Below, piece by piece: positions 32,647 through 40,721 of a DNA stretch of 64,000 nt. Made by a program: the position numbers and the translations under genes. This stretch comes from PMG-095 sp037200885 (lineage in GTDB: Bacteria; Myxococcota_A; Polyangia; Polyangiales; Polyangiaceae): assembly GCA_037200885.1 (NCBI GenBank), contig JBBCIN010000001.1, forward strand, positions 558,001 to 622,000. The letters are read 5' to 3'. Under the pieces are notes generated by a model. The model did not search any database, had not been told where the DNA came from, and worked only from the letters and a program-made list of their open reading frames with translations. How positions within the stretch are numbered: position 1 is the first letter of the stretch; each line of letters opens with the position of its first letter.

Positions 32647-33759
32647 ATGAGATTCAGCACCGTCTCGCTCGCGATCGCGGGCGGCGTGCTGGCCATCATC
32701 GGCGCGGGTGCGACGATGGCGGTGCACGCGCAAGCCAACGTCAACAAGATCGCGTTAGGGCAGACTGCCAAGCCGGTGACCGTCATGGAGGCCAAGGCCG
32801 CTACCTTCCGCGATTCGCGCAATTACGTCGGCACGATCGAGCCGTGGGTAGAGGCCAAGGTCGGACCGCAGATGATCTCGGCGTACGTCGATACCGTGCT
32901 GGTTCGACCGGGCGCGGTGGTGAAAAAAGGCGACATCGTGGCCACCCTGGATTGCCGCAAAGCGAACGCAGCCAGTCGTTCGGTGGCCATGCAAGCGCGG
33001 GCCATGGCTGCCCGGCAGGAAGCGATCTCGCACGAGGCCGCGCGTTTCAATGGGCTGCTCGACGGCGGGTTCGTGTCGCCCAACGAAGCGGAACAGAAAT
33101 CCGCGCAGAGCGCGGCCGAACAGGCGCAGTTGCTGGCGACGCAAGCGCAGCTCCTGGGTACCTCGCTGCAAGTCGATGACTGCATTTTGCGAGCGCCGTT
33201 CGCGGGGGAGGTTGCTACTCGCACCAGCGACCCGGGCGCGTTCGTTCGGCCGGGTGTATCGATCACAAGCATCGTGGATCGATCGACCGTGCGCATCATC
33301 GCCGATGCCGCCGAGGTCGACTTTCCGATCATCGCGCCGAACAGTCCGGTTCAGGTGCACGTATTCGCGACCAATCGCGAGCTGTCCGCGAGCATCTCGC
33401 GCCGGGCTCCCGCGGCCGATCCGTCGACCCGCACCGTGGACTTCGAGGTGGACGTACCCGATCCCGAGCGGAGCTTGCCCGTGGGCACGACCGCCGATAT
33501 TCACATCGATACTGGAGCACCTCAGCCGACCTGCGAAATCCCGCTGTCGGCCGCCACGGTGCGCGGCGACACGGCCACGGTGTTCGTGATCGATGGCAGC
33601 GTGGCTCACAAGCGGAGTTGGCACGTACTTGGAGAGCGAGCGGGACGGTTGTACCTCGATGCGGGCTTGGGCGCGGGGACGCTCATCGTCGTGCAGGGCA
33701 GGGCGCTCTTGAACGACAAGGACCGAGTCGCGGCGAGCCTCGAGAAAGCCAGCTACTAG
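32647..33759 (+). CDS. RND efflux periplasmic adaptor (membrane fusion protein)
   Basis: A 370-residue adaptor starting at ATG 32647 with a hydrophobic signal/anchor (VSLAIAGGVLAIIGAGATMA). The lipoyl/barrel-sandwich halves are visible as EAKVGPQMISAYVDTVLVRP plus GAVVKKGDIVATLD and, after an Ala/Gln-rich alpha-hairpin (about 115-185), ILRAPFAGEVATRTSDPGAF. A beta-barrel segment (VRIIADAAEVDFPI) and a membrane-proximal domain follow. It links the inner-membrane pump to the TolC channel. The stop codon overlaps the pump's GTG start by one base. A TTG start at 32614 is an alternative. Its upstream region carries sigma-54-like and TCGGAA elements. Confidence 0.92.
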   Translation: MRFSTVSLAIAGGVLAIIGAGATMAVHAQANVNKIALGQTAKPVTVMEAKAATFRDSRNYVGTIEPWVEAKVGPQMISAYVDTVLVRPGAVVKKGDIVATLDCRKANAASRSVAMQARAMAARQEAISHEAARFNGLLDGGFVSPNEAEQKSAQSAAEQAQLLATQAQLLGTSLQVDDCILRAPFAGEVATRTSDPGAFVRPGVSITSIVDRSTVRIIADAAEVDFPIIAPNSPVQVHVFATNRELSASISRRAPAADPSTRTVDFEVDVPDPERSLPVGTTADIHIDTGAPQPTCEIPLSAATVRGDTATVFVIDGSVAHKRSWHVLGERAGRLYLDAGLGAGTLIVVQGRALLNDKDRVAASLEKASY

Positions 33760-36700
33760 TGACGGCCCTGTCGCTGAAGAATCCGATTGCCGTGCTGATG
33801 CTGGCGATCGCCGTAGTCGTGTTTTCGATGGTCGTGACGCCGCGCATGGCGGTCGATACGTTTCCCGAGTTGGCCCCACCGGTCCTGGTGGTCGGTACGT
33901 TGGCGCCTGGGCTGGGACCGAAAGACGTCGAAAAGACGCTCACTTGGCGGATCGAAAAGTATGTCAGTGCCACGCCGGGCGTGGATCACGTGGAGAGTAT
34001 TTCTCGCAACAACCTGAGCATCGTCTGGGTGTGGATGAGGTGGGGCACGGATCTGAACGCCGCCCAGACCCTAGTCCAACAGCAGACCGCGTTTGCGATG
34101 AGCGCAGTACCAAAATCGCTCGGTGTACTACCGCCATTCGTGCTGCAGTTCGACCCGTCCAACGCGCCCGTCGTCCAAGTCGCAGTGTACGGCGGCGGAT
34201 TGCCTGGTCCAAAGCTGTATGACTACGCGCTCAACCAGATCGAGCCGCTGCTCGAAGGCATTCCGGGGGTGGCCAGCGCCTCGCTCAACGGTGGTCGCCA
34301 GCGTCAGATCAACCTGATCGTGGATCCGGTCGCGGCGCAGGCGCGCGGGCTCACGTCCAGCGACGTCGCGGCGGCGGTTGCACAGTCGAACGCGCTGTTA
34401 CCTTCGGGCGCATTCGTCTCGCCAAAGTTCGACTCGAACGTATACACGAACGCGGTGCCCGAGCGCGTGAGCGCGATTGGCGAAGCCATGGTCAAGCTGG
34501 TCGGCGGTAAGCCGGTGCTGATTCGCGACGTCGCGCGGGTGGAAGATGGCGGCAGCCCCGAAACGCAAGCCGTGTCGATCGACGGCCAAGACGGCGTGTA
34601 TTTGAACGTGCTGCGCGTGCCGGGTGGCAATACGATCGACATCGTCGACTCGGTGAACAAGGTCGTAGCAGGGCTGAAAGGTCTGCCTCCGGGCATGAAG
34701 GTCGTCCCCATTTTCGACCAAGCCACGTTCGTTCGTACGACCTATCACGGCCTCAAACAAGAAGTCGTGCAGGCATTGGTGCTGATCGCGCTGGTGATCC
34801 TGCTGTTCTTGCAGAGCCTGCGTGGCACCCTGATCGTATCGGTGGCTATTCCACTCTCCTTCGCAATCACGCTAATCGCGCTGTACTCGAGCGGTCAGAC
34901 CCTGAATGCCTTCACACTGGGTGGCCTTACCCTCGCTATGGGGCGGCTAGTCGACGATGCGGTGGTGGTGCTCGAATCGATTCACCGGCACCAGCGCCAA
35001 GGGCTCGACCCCTATCGCGCCGCGCTGGAGGGTACGAATGCGGTCGCGGTGCCCGTGCTGGCCTCCACATTGACCACGATGGCCGTGCTCTTGCCGGTCT
35101 TGCTGCTCGCTGGGCTCGCCAAAAGACTATTTGTGCCCTTGGCTTTGACCGTCGCGGTGGCCATGACGGCGTCGTACTTCGTGAGCGTGTGCGTCACGCC
35201 CGTCGCTTGTCGCTATTTTCTCGGTCACGCTGAGCACGGCCGCTTCGCCAAACGGATCGAGCACTTCATCGATGCCGTCGCGGAGCGCTACTCGCGCATA
35301 CTGCGTCGTGTGCTGCCGCAGCGCTGGACGGTGGTGGCCGGCTGCGGAGTAATCACGATCGCCGCCATCGCGGCGTCCATGCGCCTGCCGAGCACGTTCT
35401 TTCCGGAGATCGACGAATCGATGGAACGCATTTACGTGCGGCTCGCGCCAGGCATCTCGCTCGCTGATTCCGCGAAGTTGCTGCAAGAGATGGGCAAAAC
35501 CGCCGCCGATGGCTTGCCCAAGGGCAACGTCGAACTGGTGCTGACCAACGTTGGCTCGCCGAGCAACGCTCGCAGCGCCATGACCAGCCCCAACAACGGC
35601 CCGCACATGGGCTTCATTCGCTTGCAGCTCGTCGACGAAGAGCGGCGAAAGTTGTCGCAGCGCGAGTTGGCCGACCGCACTCGCGCCATCCTGAACGCGC
35701 GTTATCCGGGCGTGGAGTTCCTGCAGTGGCCGGGTGGTCTCGTCGCGAGCGTGTTCTCGAACGGTTACATCGCGCCCTTGGTCATGGAAGTGCGCAACGA
35801 CAACCTGGCCGAGCTCGATGAACAAGCGCGCGCAGTGGCTGAGGTCGCCCGCAGCGTGCCCGGCATCCGCGACGTGCGAGTTTCGCTACAAACCGACTAT
35901 CCCGAAGTGCATGTCGATACTGATCGTGAAAAGGCGGGGCTCGTCGGGGTGACCGCGCGAGTCGCAGCGCAGACTACCCTCGAGGCCACTCTCGGTAACA
36001 TCAATTCACCGAGCGTCTGGATCGACCCGAGCAGTGGCCAGTCGTACTACGTCGTCACCTACTATGACGGCAAAGCCGTGGCCGATCCGAATGCGCTGGC
36101 CCAGATCCCCGCGCGGATCGAGGACGGAAAAGCGGTGCCGCTCGGTGCCTACGGCCGAGTGCGCCGCTCGGTGGGCCCCGTGGCCGTCGAACGCAATCAG
36201 CTGCAGCGCGCGGCGCACGTGCTGATGCAGACCGAAGGGCGTGACATCGGCACCGCTGCCGACGAGCTGGAGCGAAAGCTGGACGCCGACCCACGCACGC
36301 GCGGCATCAGCCGCTCTTTCGTGGGTCAAGTGCAACTGATGCGCGACACCTTTTCCGGGCTCGGCGTAGCCATCGGTCTCGCGGTGATGGTCGTGTTCAT
36401 GATCATGGCTTCGCAGTTCGGGTCCATGCGTTTGCCGTTCGTGATGCTGTTCACCATCCCCGTGTCATTGGTGGGCATCGTCATGGCCCTGATGACCGCG
36501 GGTCAGGGCTTTTCCGTGACGGCGCTGATGGGCATCCTGATGGTGATTGGGATCGCCGTGTCGAATGGCATTTTGCTGGTCGACGACGCCAACCGCCGGC
36601 TCGAGCAGGGCTCCGAAGCGCTGGAGGCCGTAGTGGCGGCAGCACGCTCGCGCTTCGTGCCCATCGCCATGACCAGCTTGGCTACGAGCATCGGTTTGAT

Positions 36701-36902
36701 CCCGACCGCAATGGCGCTCGAGAAGGGCACCGAAGCCAATCAACCCCTGGCGCTGGCCGTGGTTGGCGGGCTCACCTCTTCAACGGTGCTGTCGCTGTTC
36801 TTGGTACCAGTGATGTTTCTGCTTCTGGCCAAGCGCAGCCTCGTGGCGCGAGGATCCGAGGCCGGTCGCGCTCAGCCTGCGCTGAGCACGACCGGCCAGT
36901 GA
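33759..36902 (+). CDS. RND multidrug efflux pump, inner-membrane permease
   Basis: A 1047-residue RND transporter starting at GTG 33759, directly at the adaptor stop; an in-frame extension upstream overlaps the adaptor gene and is rejected. Twelve transmembrane segments in the usual 1+5 and 1+5 layout with two large periplasmic loops are evident, beginning LKNPIAVLMLAIAVVVFSMV. The helix-4 motif LAMGRLVDDAVVVLESIHRH carries the paired Asp of the proton relay. The sequence type is HAE1/AcrB-like without heavy-metal-specific signatures. It exports hydrophobic compounds using proton motive force. Its stop codon is 2 bases from the stop of the convergent porin gene. Confidence 0.94.
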   Translation: MTALSLKNPIAVLMLAIAVVVFSMVVTPRMAVDTFPELAPPVLVVGTLAPGLGPKDVEKTLTWRIEKYVSATPGVDHVESISRNNLSIVWVWMRWGTDLNAAQTLVQQQTAFAMSAVPKSLGVLPPFVLQFDPSNAPVVQVAVYGGGLPGPKLYDYALNQIEPLLEGIPGVASASLNGGRQRQINLIVDPVAAQARGLTSSDVAAAVAQSNALLPSGAFVSPKFDSNVYTNAVPERVSAIGEAMVKLVGGKPVLIRDVARVEDGGSPETQAVSIDGQDGVYLNVLRVPGGNTIDIVDSVNKVVAGLKGLPPGMKVVPIFDQATFVRTTYHGLKQEVVQALVLIALVILLFLQSLRGTLIVSVAIPLSFAITLIALYSSGQTLNAFTLGGLTLAMGRLVDDAVVVLESIHRHQRQGLDPYRAALEGTNAVAVPVLASTLTTMAVLLPVLLLAGLAKRLFVPLALTVAVAMTASYFVSVCVTPVACRYFLGHAEHGRFAKRIEHFIDAVAERYSRILRRVLPQRWTVVAGCGVITIAAIAASMRLPSTFFPEIDESMERIYVRLAPGISLADSAKLLQEMGKTAADGLPKGNVELVLTNVGSPSNARSAMTSPNNGPHMGFIRLQLVDEERRKLSQRELADRTRAILNARYPGVEFLQWPGGLVASVFSNGYIAPLVMEVRNDNLAELDEQARAVAEVARSVPGIRDVRVSLQTDYPEVHVDTDREKAGLVGVTARVAAQTTLEATLGNINSPSVWIDPSSGQSYYVVTYYDGKAVADPNALAQIPARIEDGKAVPLGAYGRVRRSVGPVAVERNQLQRAAHVLMQTEGRDIGTAADELERKLDADPRTRGISRSFVGQVQLMRDTFSGLGVAIGLAVMVVFMIMASQFGSMRLPFVMLFTIPVSLVGIVMALMTAGQGFSVTALMGILMVIGIAVSNGILLVDDANRRLEQGSEALEAVVAAARSRFVPIAMTSLATSIGLIPTAMALEKGTEANQPLALAVVGGLTSSTVLSLFLVPVMFLLLAKRSLVARGSEAGRAQPALSTTGQ

Positions 36903-36904
36903 AC

Positions 36905-38296
36905 TCAGAACAGGTAGAAGCCGGAGAATTGCAGACGGGTGTTCTTGGCGACCACGCCGTCGCCGTACGTTTGATGGAAATAGGCGTACTCGGCGCCCAA
37001 ACGCACCGCCGAGGTCAGGTCGCAGAACAAGTTGGCATCCGCCCAATACGACTTGTCGAAGATCTTCGACAAGCCCGCGGCGTTCGTGTAGCGCGTGGCA
37101 TTGTTGGACTTCATGCCCGAGTAATTGGCCGAGACCCAGACCTTGCCCGCGAGCGGCAGGTAGTATTGAACACCGACGATGTAGGACTGCCAATCGATCG
37201 TGTGGATCTTACCGTTGGCATCGAAGGTGACCATCCCATTGTCGATATCGGCCGCGTAGGTCGGGGCGGGCGTCACCATGTCGGGATTGGGTGGGGTTGG
37301 GAAGCCAACGCCGCCGGTTAGCCCGGTGTACAAGTCGGATATCCCAGTGCCGGTGACGAACGAGCCGGTCACGGTCAGCGCGTTGGCGCGTTGGTCCAGG
37401 CTGGCAGGGATGATCGGAATCAGCGCGTCGACTGACAGCCCCCAACCATTGGTGCGGCTGTGCCCGTTGCCGTAAAAACCCGGCAGGATGAAATGTCGGC
37501 CCAGGCCGGACACGCCAACGGCCAAGCCATCGACGGCGGTTCCGGTGCTGCCCGCGGTGTGTAGACCCTTCCAGTGGTTGACCGTCAGCTTGATGCCAGC
37601 TTGACCGTCCGGCACCTGCGAATTGCGAGACACCGGCCGCGCCCCCGCAATTGCCAAGTCGAGGTTGACGGGATCGGTTTTGATCGTTTTGGACAAGCGG
37701 GCTTGCGGTGCGCGCGAGTAGACTTGCCCAGGAACGCCCTGGATCTCCACCGTGTTGGGGTGGAACGCCGATTGCCAGCCGAACAGCTGCCAATACTGTC
37801 CGAGCAGTACGTCGACGATCGGATCTTCGAGTTTCAGGGCCATGTGGCGAATCCGGAAGGTTGGATTGCCAATCAACGCGGCTTGACTCGCGGTGGAGGT
37901 GGGCTGGTTGCCCAAGAAGTCCATCTCCAGCACGGCGCTCGCCTTGATGGAGTCGCTCGCTGGCGCATCGAGCTTGAAGCCGATGCGCGAGTTGCGCGCG
38001 CCGAACAATGTTTGCCCGTTGCTCGCGGCGTACGTGCCCGGTCGCGCGAGGGCGCCATTGCCCTGAGAATCGTTGATGGTCGTCAACGCCGGCTGCGTCG
38101 AATCGTGGATGGCGTCGAATTCGACGAAGCCGTAGAAGGTGGTGCCCCACTTGCCCTGGACCGGCTGCGGACCGGTTTCGAGCGGCGCAGGGCCAATCGC
38201 GGGTTGGGACGGAGGGGGCGGAGCTGTCTGCGCTGAGGCCAACGAGGCACGAGCCAATAACAAGGCTAGCGCGCCCACAGTTTGGGGGTATCGCAT
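36905..38296 (-). CDS. Outer-membrane porin-like beta-barrel
   Basis: A 463-residue protein starting at ATG 38296, with signal peptide (MRYPQTVGALALLLARASLA then SAQ) and a Pro-rich N-terminal linker. The body has alternating aromatic/hydrophobic strands typical of porins (WGTTFYGFVEFDAIHDSTQP, NSRIGFKLDAPA, YIVGVQYYLPLAGKVWVSAN) and ends in LQFSGFYLF with a terminal Phe, the outer-membrane insertion signal. It is the last gene of the tolC operon. A longer frame to 38425 lacks a signal at its start. Substrate unknown. Confidence 0.88.
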   Translation of the reverse strand: MRYPQTVGALALLLARASLASAQTAPPPPSQPAIGPAPLETGPQPVQGKWGTTFYGFVEFDAIHDSTQPALTTINDSQGNGALARPGTYAASNGQTLFGARNSRIGFKLDAPASDSIKASAVLEMDFLGNQPTSTASQAALIGNPTFRIRHMALKLEDPIVDVLLGQYWQLFGWQSAFHPNTVEIQGVPGQVYSRAPQARLSKTIKTDPVNLDLAIAGARPVSRNSQVPDGQAGIKLTVNHWKGLHTAGSTGTAVDGLAVGVSGLGRHFILPGFYGNGHSRTNGWGLSVDALIPIIPASLDQRANALTVTGSFVTGTGISDLYTGLTGGVGFPTPPNPDMVTPAPTYAADIDNGMVTFDANGKIHTIDWQSYIVGVQYYLPLAGKVWVSANYSGMKSNNATRYTNAAGLSKIFDKSYWADANLFCDLTSAVRLGAEYAYFHQTYGDGVVAKNTRLQFSGFYLF

Positions 38297-38316
38297 GGGT
38301 TTTTCTCGAATCGAAT

Positions 38317-38715
38317 TCAGAAGTACAGGTCGAACTGACGTCCCGCGGTGTCGGAGCAATGGCCGTAGCCCGCGCCCGCGTGATCGCGCTGGAAACCGCA
38401 GCGCACGACGTGCTGCGAGCCGCATTGCAGAATCGCGAGTCCGACTTGGGAGTCTTCGCGATAAATGCGATTGTTTTCGTCGTCTATTTCTACTTCATCC
38501 GGGATGGTGTTGAACCTGCCGGTGCACCGTTCACCGTCGGCTAGTTCGGCGACCAAGCTCCCGTTCGTAGATTCTGCGTCTTGGAAGACGACCGAACCTT
38601 TGCGCGGGGCCTGGCTGTCGTACAAATAGCCTTCGCGCGCGCTGGCACAACCGGATGCGAGCGCAGTCAGCGCTGCGAGCGCGAGCAGCGTTCGTGGCAG
38701 CTCGAGCTGGAACAT
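38317..38715 (-). CDS. Small lipoprotein, paralogue of its neighbour
   Basis: A 132-residue lipoprotein from ATG 38715 (MFQLELPRTLLALAALTALA, then SGCAS). The mature part contains a conserved Cys pattern: ERCTGRFNT, AILQCGSQHVVRCGFQR, YGHCSDTAGRQFDLYF. These align with ATCHGSFST, AVLSCDSGTVLRCTLAR and YGECRDQGGTQYSMVF of the protein encoded at 38747, so the two are tandem paralogues with four conserved cysteines, possibly disulfide-bonded. No known family recognised. It sits between its paralogue and the porin within the efflux operon. Confidence 0.75.
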   Translation of the reverse strand: MFQLELPRTLLALAALTALASGCASAREGYLYDSQAPRKGSVVFQDAESTNGSLVAELADGERCTGRFNTIPDEVEIDDENNRIYREDSQVGLAILQCGSQHVVRCGFQRDHAGAGYGHCSDTAGRQFDLYF

Positions 38716-38746
38716 CGTCGTTCGCTTCGTTTCGACCCGGGACATC

Positions 38747-39139
38747 TCAAAACACCATGCTGTATTGGGTGCCGCCTTGATCACGACACTCGCCGTAGCT
38801 GAAGGACTCGCCGGTGCGGCGCGCCAAGGTGCAGCGCAGCACCGTGCCCGAGTCACAGCTCAGCACTGCGACGCTGGCACTTGCGTTGTCGGTGAATACC
38901 ATCTCGGGACTGGCGAGCTTCTTGGCGTTTGCGGGATCGAGCGTGCTGAACGAACCGTGGCAGGTCGCGCCACTCGCTAACTTGCCACTGACCGAGCCTG
39001 CGCTCGCGCCAGGGCTATCGAGGACCAACGTCGAAGAGGATCCGTCTTTCATGCTGTACATTTGGGCTTGTTGCGAGCCGAAGCAGCCGCCCAGCAACAG
39101 GCTGCCAATCATGATCGGATAGGCGAATTTCGGGTTCAT
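38747..39139 (-). CDS. Small lipoprotein, paralogue of its neighbour
   Basis: A 130-residue lipoprotein; the start at 39139 (MNPKFAYPIMIGSLLLGGC) gives a canonical signal with lipobox LGGC, and a start five codons upstream is also possible. The mature region has Ser/Gly-rich sequence and the four-Cys pattern shared with the 38317 gene. It lies 53 nt downstream of the tolC stop. The pair may be accessory envelope factors of the efflux system; this is inferred only from operon position. Confidence 0.75.
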   Translation of the reverse strand: MNPKFAYPIMIGSLLLGGCFGSQQAQMYSMKDGSSSTLVLDSPGASAGSVSGKLASGATCHGSFSTLDPANAKKLASPEMVFTDNASASVAVLSCDSGTVLRCTLARRTGESFSYGECRDQGGTQYSMVF

Positions 39140-39192
39140 GTGCGTTTTCTCCATTCGTTGTTTCGGGTTCGTGAGAAAGTGAAACGTCGAGG

Positions 39193-40605
39193 TCAGTGGT
39201 CATCGGCGATCGCGCGCTCGAGCTCGGCTCGAGCCGTCGCCGCCTGAAACCGACCGATCACCTGATCGGCCTCGGCGTTCAGGCGCAGCGTCTCGGCATC
39301 GGCGAGTTCGATGGCGGTGCCGAGGCCGGCTCGAAAGCGACCCTCGGCTTGCTCGTGGTTGGCGCGCGCCGCCTGAACCGCCTTCTCGAGCGCGGCGAGC
39401 GCTGCGTCGGCGATCGCCACACTCTCGTATGCTTGGCGGGTGCGCGAGAAGGCTCGTTGGCGTGCGACTTCCACCTCGTCAGCGAGGGAGTGCACTCGGG
39501 CGCGCAGGGCACGAACCCGCGCCTGCGTGACCGGTTCGAAGAACGGCCAGTTGAGGATAATGCCCGCCGAGTAGTTCGGCACGTTCGGTACGAAGCCGTG
39601 TCCGTCGGGCACGACGTCGTTCGACGCCGCGGCTCCGCCCGCTCTCAGCGACACTGCGGCCGAAACGGACAGATTCGGCCGCAGTGTGGCGTTCACCGAC
39701 TCCGCGAGCGAGTGCTCGGCGCGCACTTTGGCGACCGCCTCCTGGACGGCTGGGTCCAGTTCTACAGCGCGCGCTTCGGCGTCTGCGCGCGACAGAAAGG
39801 GCTGTTCGTCGATGGACTCGTCACTGGCGTCGAGTTCCGGTTGTTCGTATCCGACCGCAGCCGCAAACACTCCGCGCGACACGACCAGGCTGCCCTGCGC
39901 CCGGATTCGCGCAACCTCGAAACGTGTCACATCCGCATCGGCTCGCGTGACCTCGATCGGTGAACGCAGGCCGCTCTGCACTGCCGCCTGCGCGAGTTCG
40001 CGATGCACCGCCGCGCGGGCCTCGGCCTGCGTTGCTACCTCGAGCAGGGCATGGGCGGCGCGCACCACGTAATAGGCGTTGGTCACCGCAAGTCGGAGAT
40101 CTAGGCGAGTGTGACGCAGCTCGCTTTGGCTGATGGCCGCGAGTGCTCGTGCGGCCGCGCTTTGCGCAGCGATGCGGCCAAAGTCGTACACCTCTTGGCG
40201 CGCTCCGAGTGCCAGCAACGTCGTCGCTTCTGGTCGGAGGTTGGCTTGGTTGCTGATCGCGGTTCCGCCGATGCGGGGTAGGTCGACGGCACTCGCCGAG
40301 AGCGGGGTCGCGGTCGAGTTGTTGCTGGTGCCCTCCACGAGCTCGCCCAGCACCCCCAAGGTCGGAAGCCATTGCGCGGCGGGAACGTCCGCTTCTTGCT
40401 GCGCAGCGTGGAGGCGCTCACGAGCCGCTTCCAGTCCCGGCTCGTGGGCCCGTGCGTATGCGAGCGCAGCGCGCAGTGACATCGCCGGCGCGTCCGGGAG
40501 CGGCTCAGGTGAGCGTCCCTCGGCGTGCCCCACGCTCGCCGTGAAGACGAGCGTGGGGCCGAGGAAGCGCCGGGCGCTTCGGGGAAGGAACACGTTGAAG
40601 CGCAT
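39193..40605 (-). CDS. TolC-family outer-membrane efflux channel
   Basis: A 470-residue outer-membrane efflux protein from ATG 40605. Signal peptide MRFNVFLPRSARRFLGPTLV with cleavage after VGHA is followed by the TolC fold: duplicated long coiled helices with AMSLRAALAYARAHEPGLEA, SNQANLRPEATTLLALGARQ, YSAGIILNWPFFEPVTQARV and the C-terminal ELADAETLRLNAEADQVIG. It forms the exit duct for the adaptor and pump encoded at 32647-36902. Upstream in-frame sequence to 41073 is antisense to the kinase gene and is rejected. A sigma-54-like promoter ends only 17 bases upstream of this start, so the actual start could be the GTG at codon 5. Confidence 0.92.
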   Translation of the reverse strand: MRFNVFLPRSARRFLGPTLVFTASVGHAEGRSPEPLPDAPAMSLRAALAYARAHEPGLEAARERLHAAQQEADVPAAQWLPTLGVLGELVEGTSNNSTATPLSASAVDLPRIGGTAISNQANLRPEATTLLALGARQEVYDFGRIAAQSAAARALAAISQSELRHTRLDLRLAVTNAYYVVRAAHALLEVATQAEARAAVHRELAQAAVQSGLRSPIEVTRADADVTRFEVARIRAQGSLVVSRGVFAAAVGYEQPELDASDESIDEQPFLSRADAEARAVELDPAVQEAVAKVRAEHSLAESVNATLRPNLSVSAAVSLRAGGAAASNDVVPDGHGFVPNVPNYSAGIILNWPFFEPVTQARVRALRARVHSLADEVEVARQRAFSRTRQAYESVAIADAALAALEKAVQAARANHEQAEGRFRAGLGTAIELADAETLRLNAEADQVIGRFQAATARAELERAIADDH

Positions 40606-40621
40606 GGCGCGCGCCCTGCAG

Positions 40622-40638
40622 AGCAAAGAGCAAGCCAG
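40622..40638 (-). promoter_or_regulatory. Candidate sigma-54 promoter of tolC operon
   Basis: On the minus strand CTGGCTTGCTCTTTGCT matches the -24/-12 consensus in about 11 of 13 positions with GG-N10-GC spacing. The predicted transcription start would be only about 6 bases before the annotated ATG, which is unusually short and lowers confidence. Confidence 0.4.
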
Positions 40639-40686
40639 CAAAATTCTCGCGTATTTGCGGCTTTCCCCCCGCCCCCTTCGGAGTTT

Positions 40687-40712
40687 TTCCGATTCACAAT
40701 CGGAATATTTCC
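40687..40712. promoter_or_regulatory. TCGGAA palindrome between tolC and sensor kinase genes
   Basis: TTCCGATT-CAC-AATCGGAA (40687-40705) is a perfect 8-bp inverted repeat, overlapped by CGGAATATTTCC (40701-40712), which also occurs at 32490-32501 upstream of the RND adaptor. It lies 49-76 bases upstream of the tolC sigma-54-like promoter and 10-35 bases before the kinase start, fitting both activation of tolC and autoregulation of the kinase-regulator operon. Confidence 0.55.
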
Positions 40713-40721
40713 TAGCCTTCG

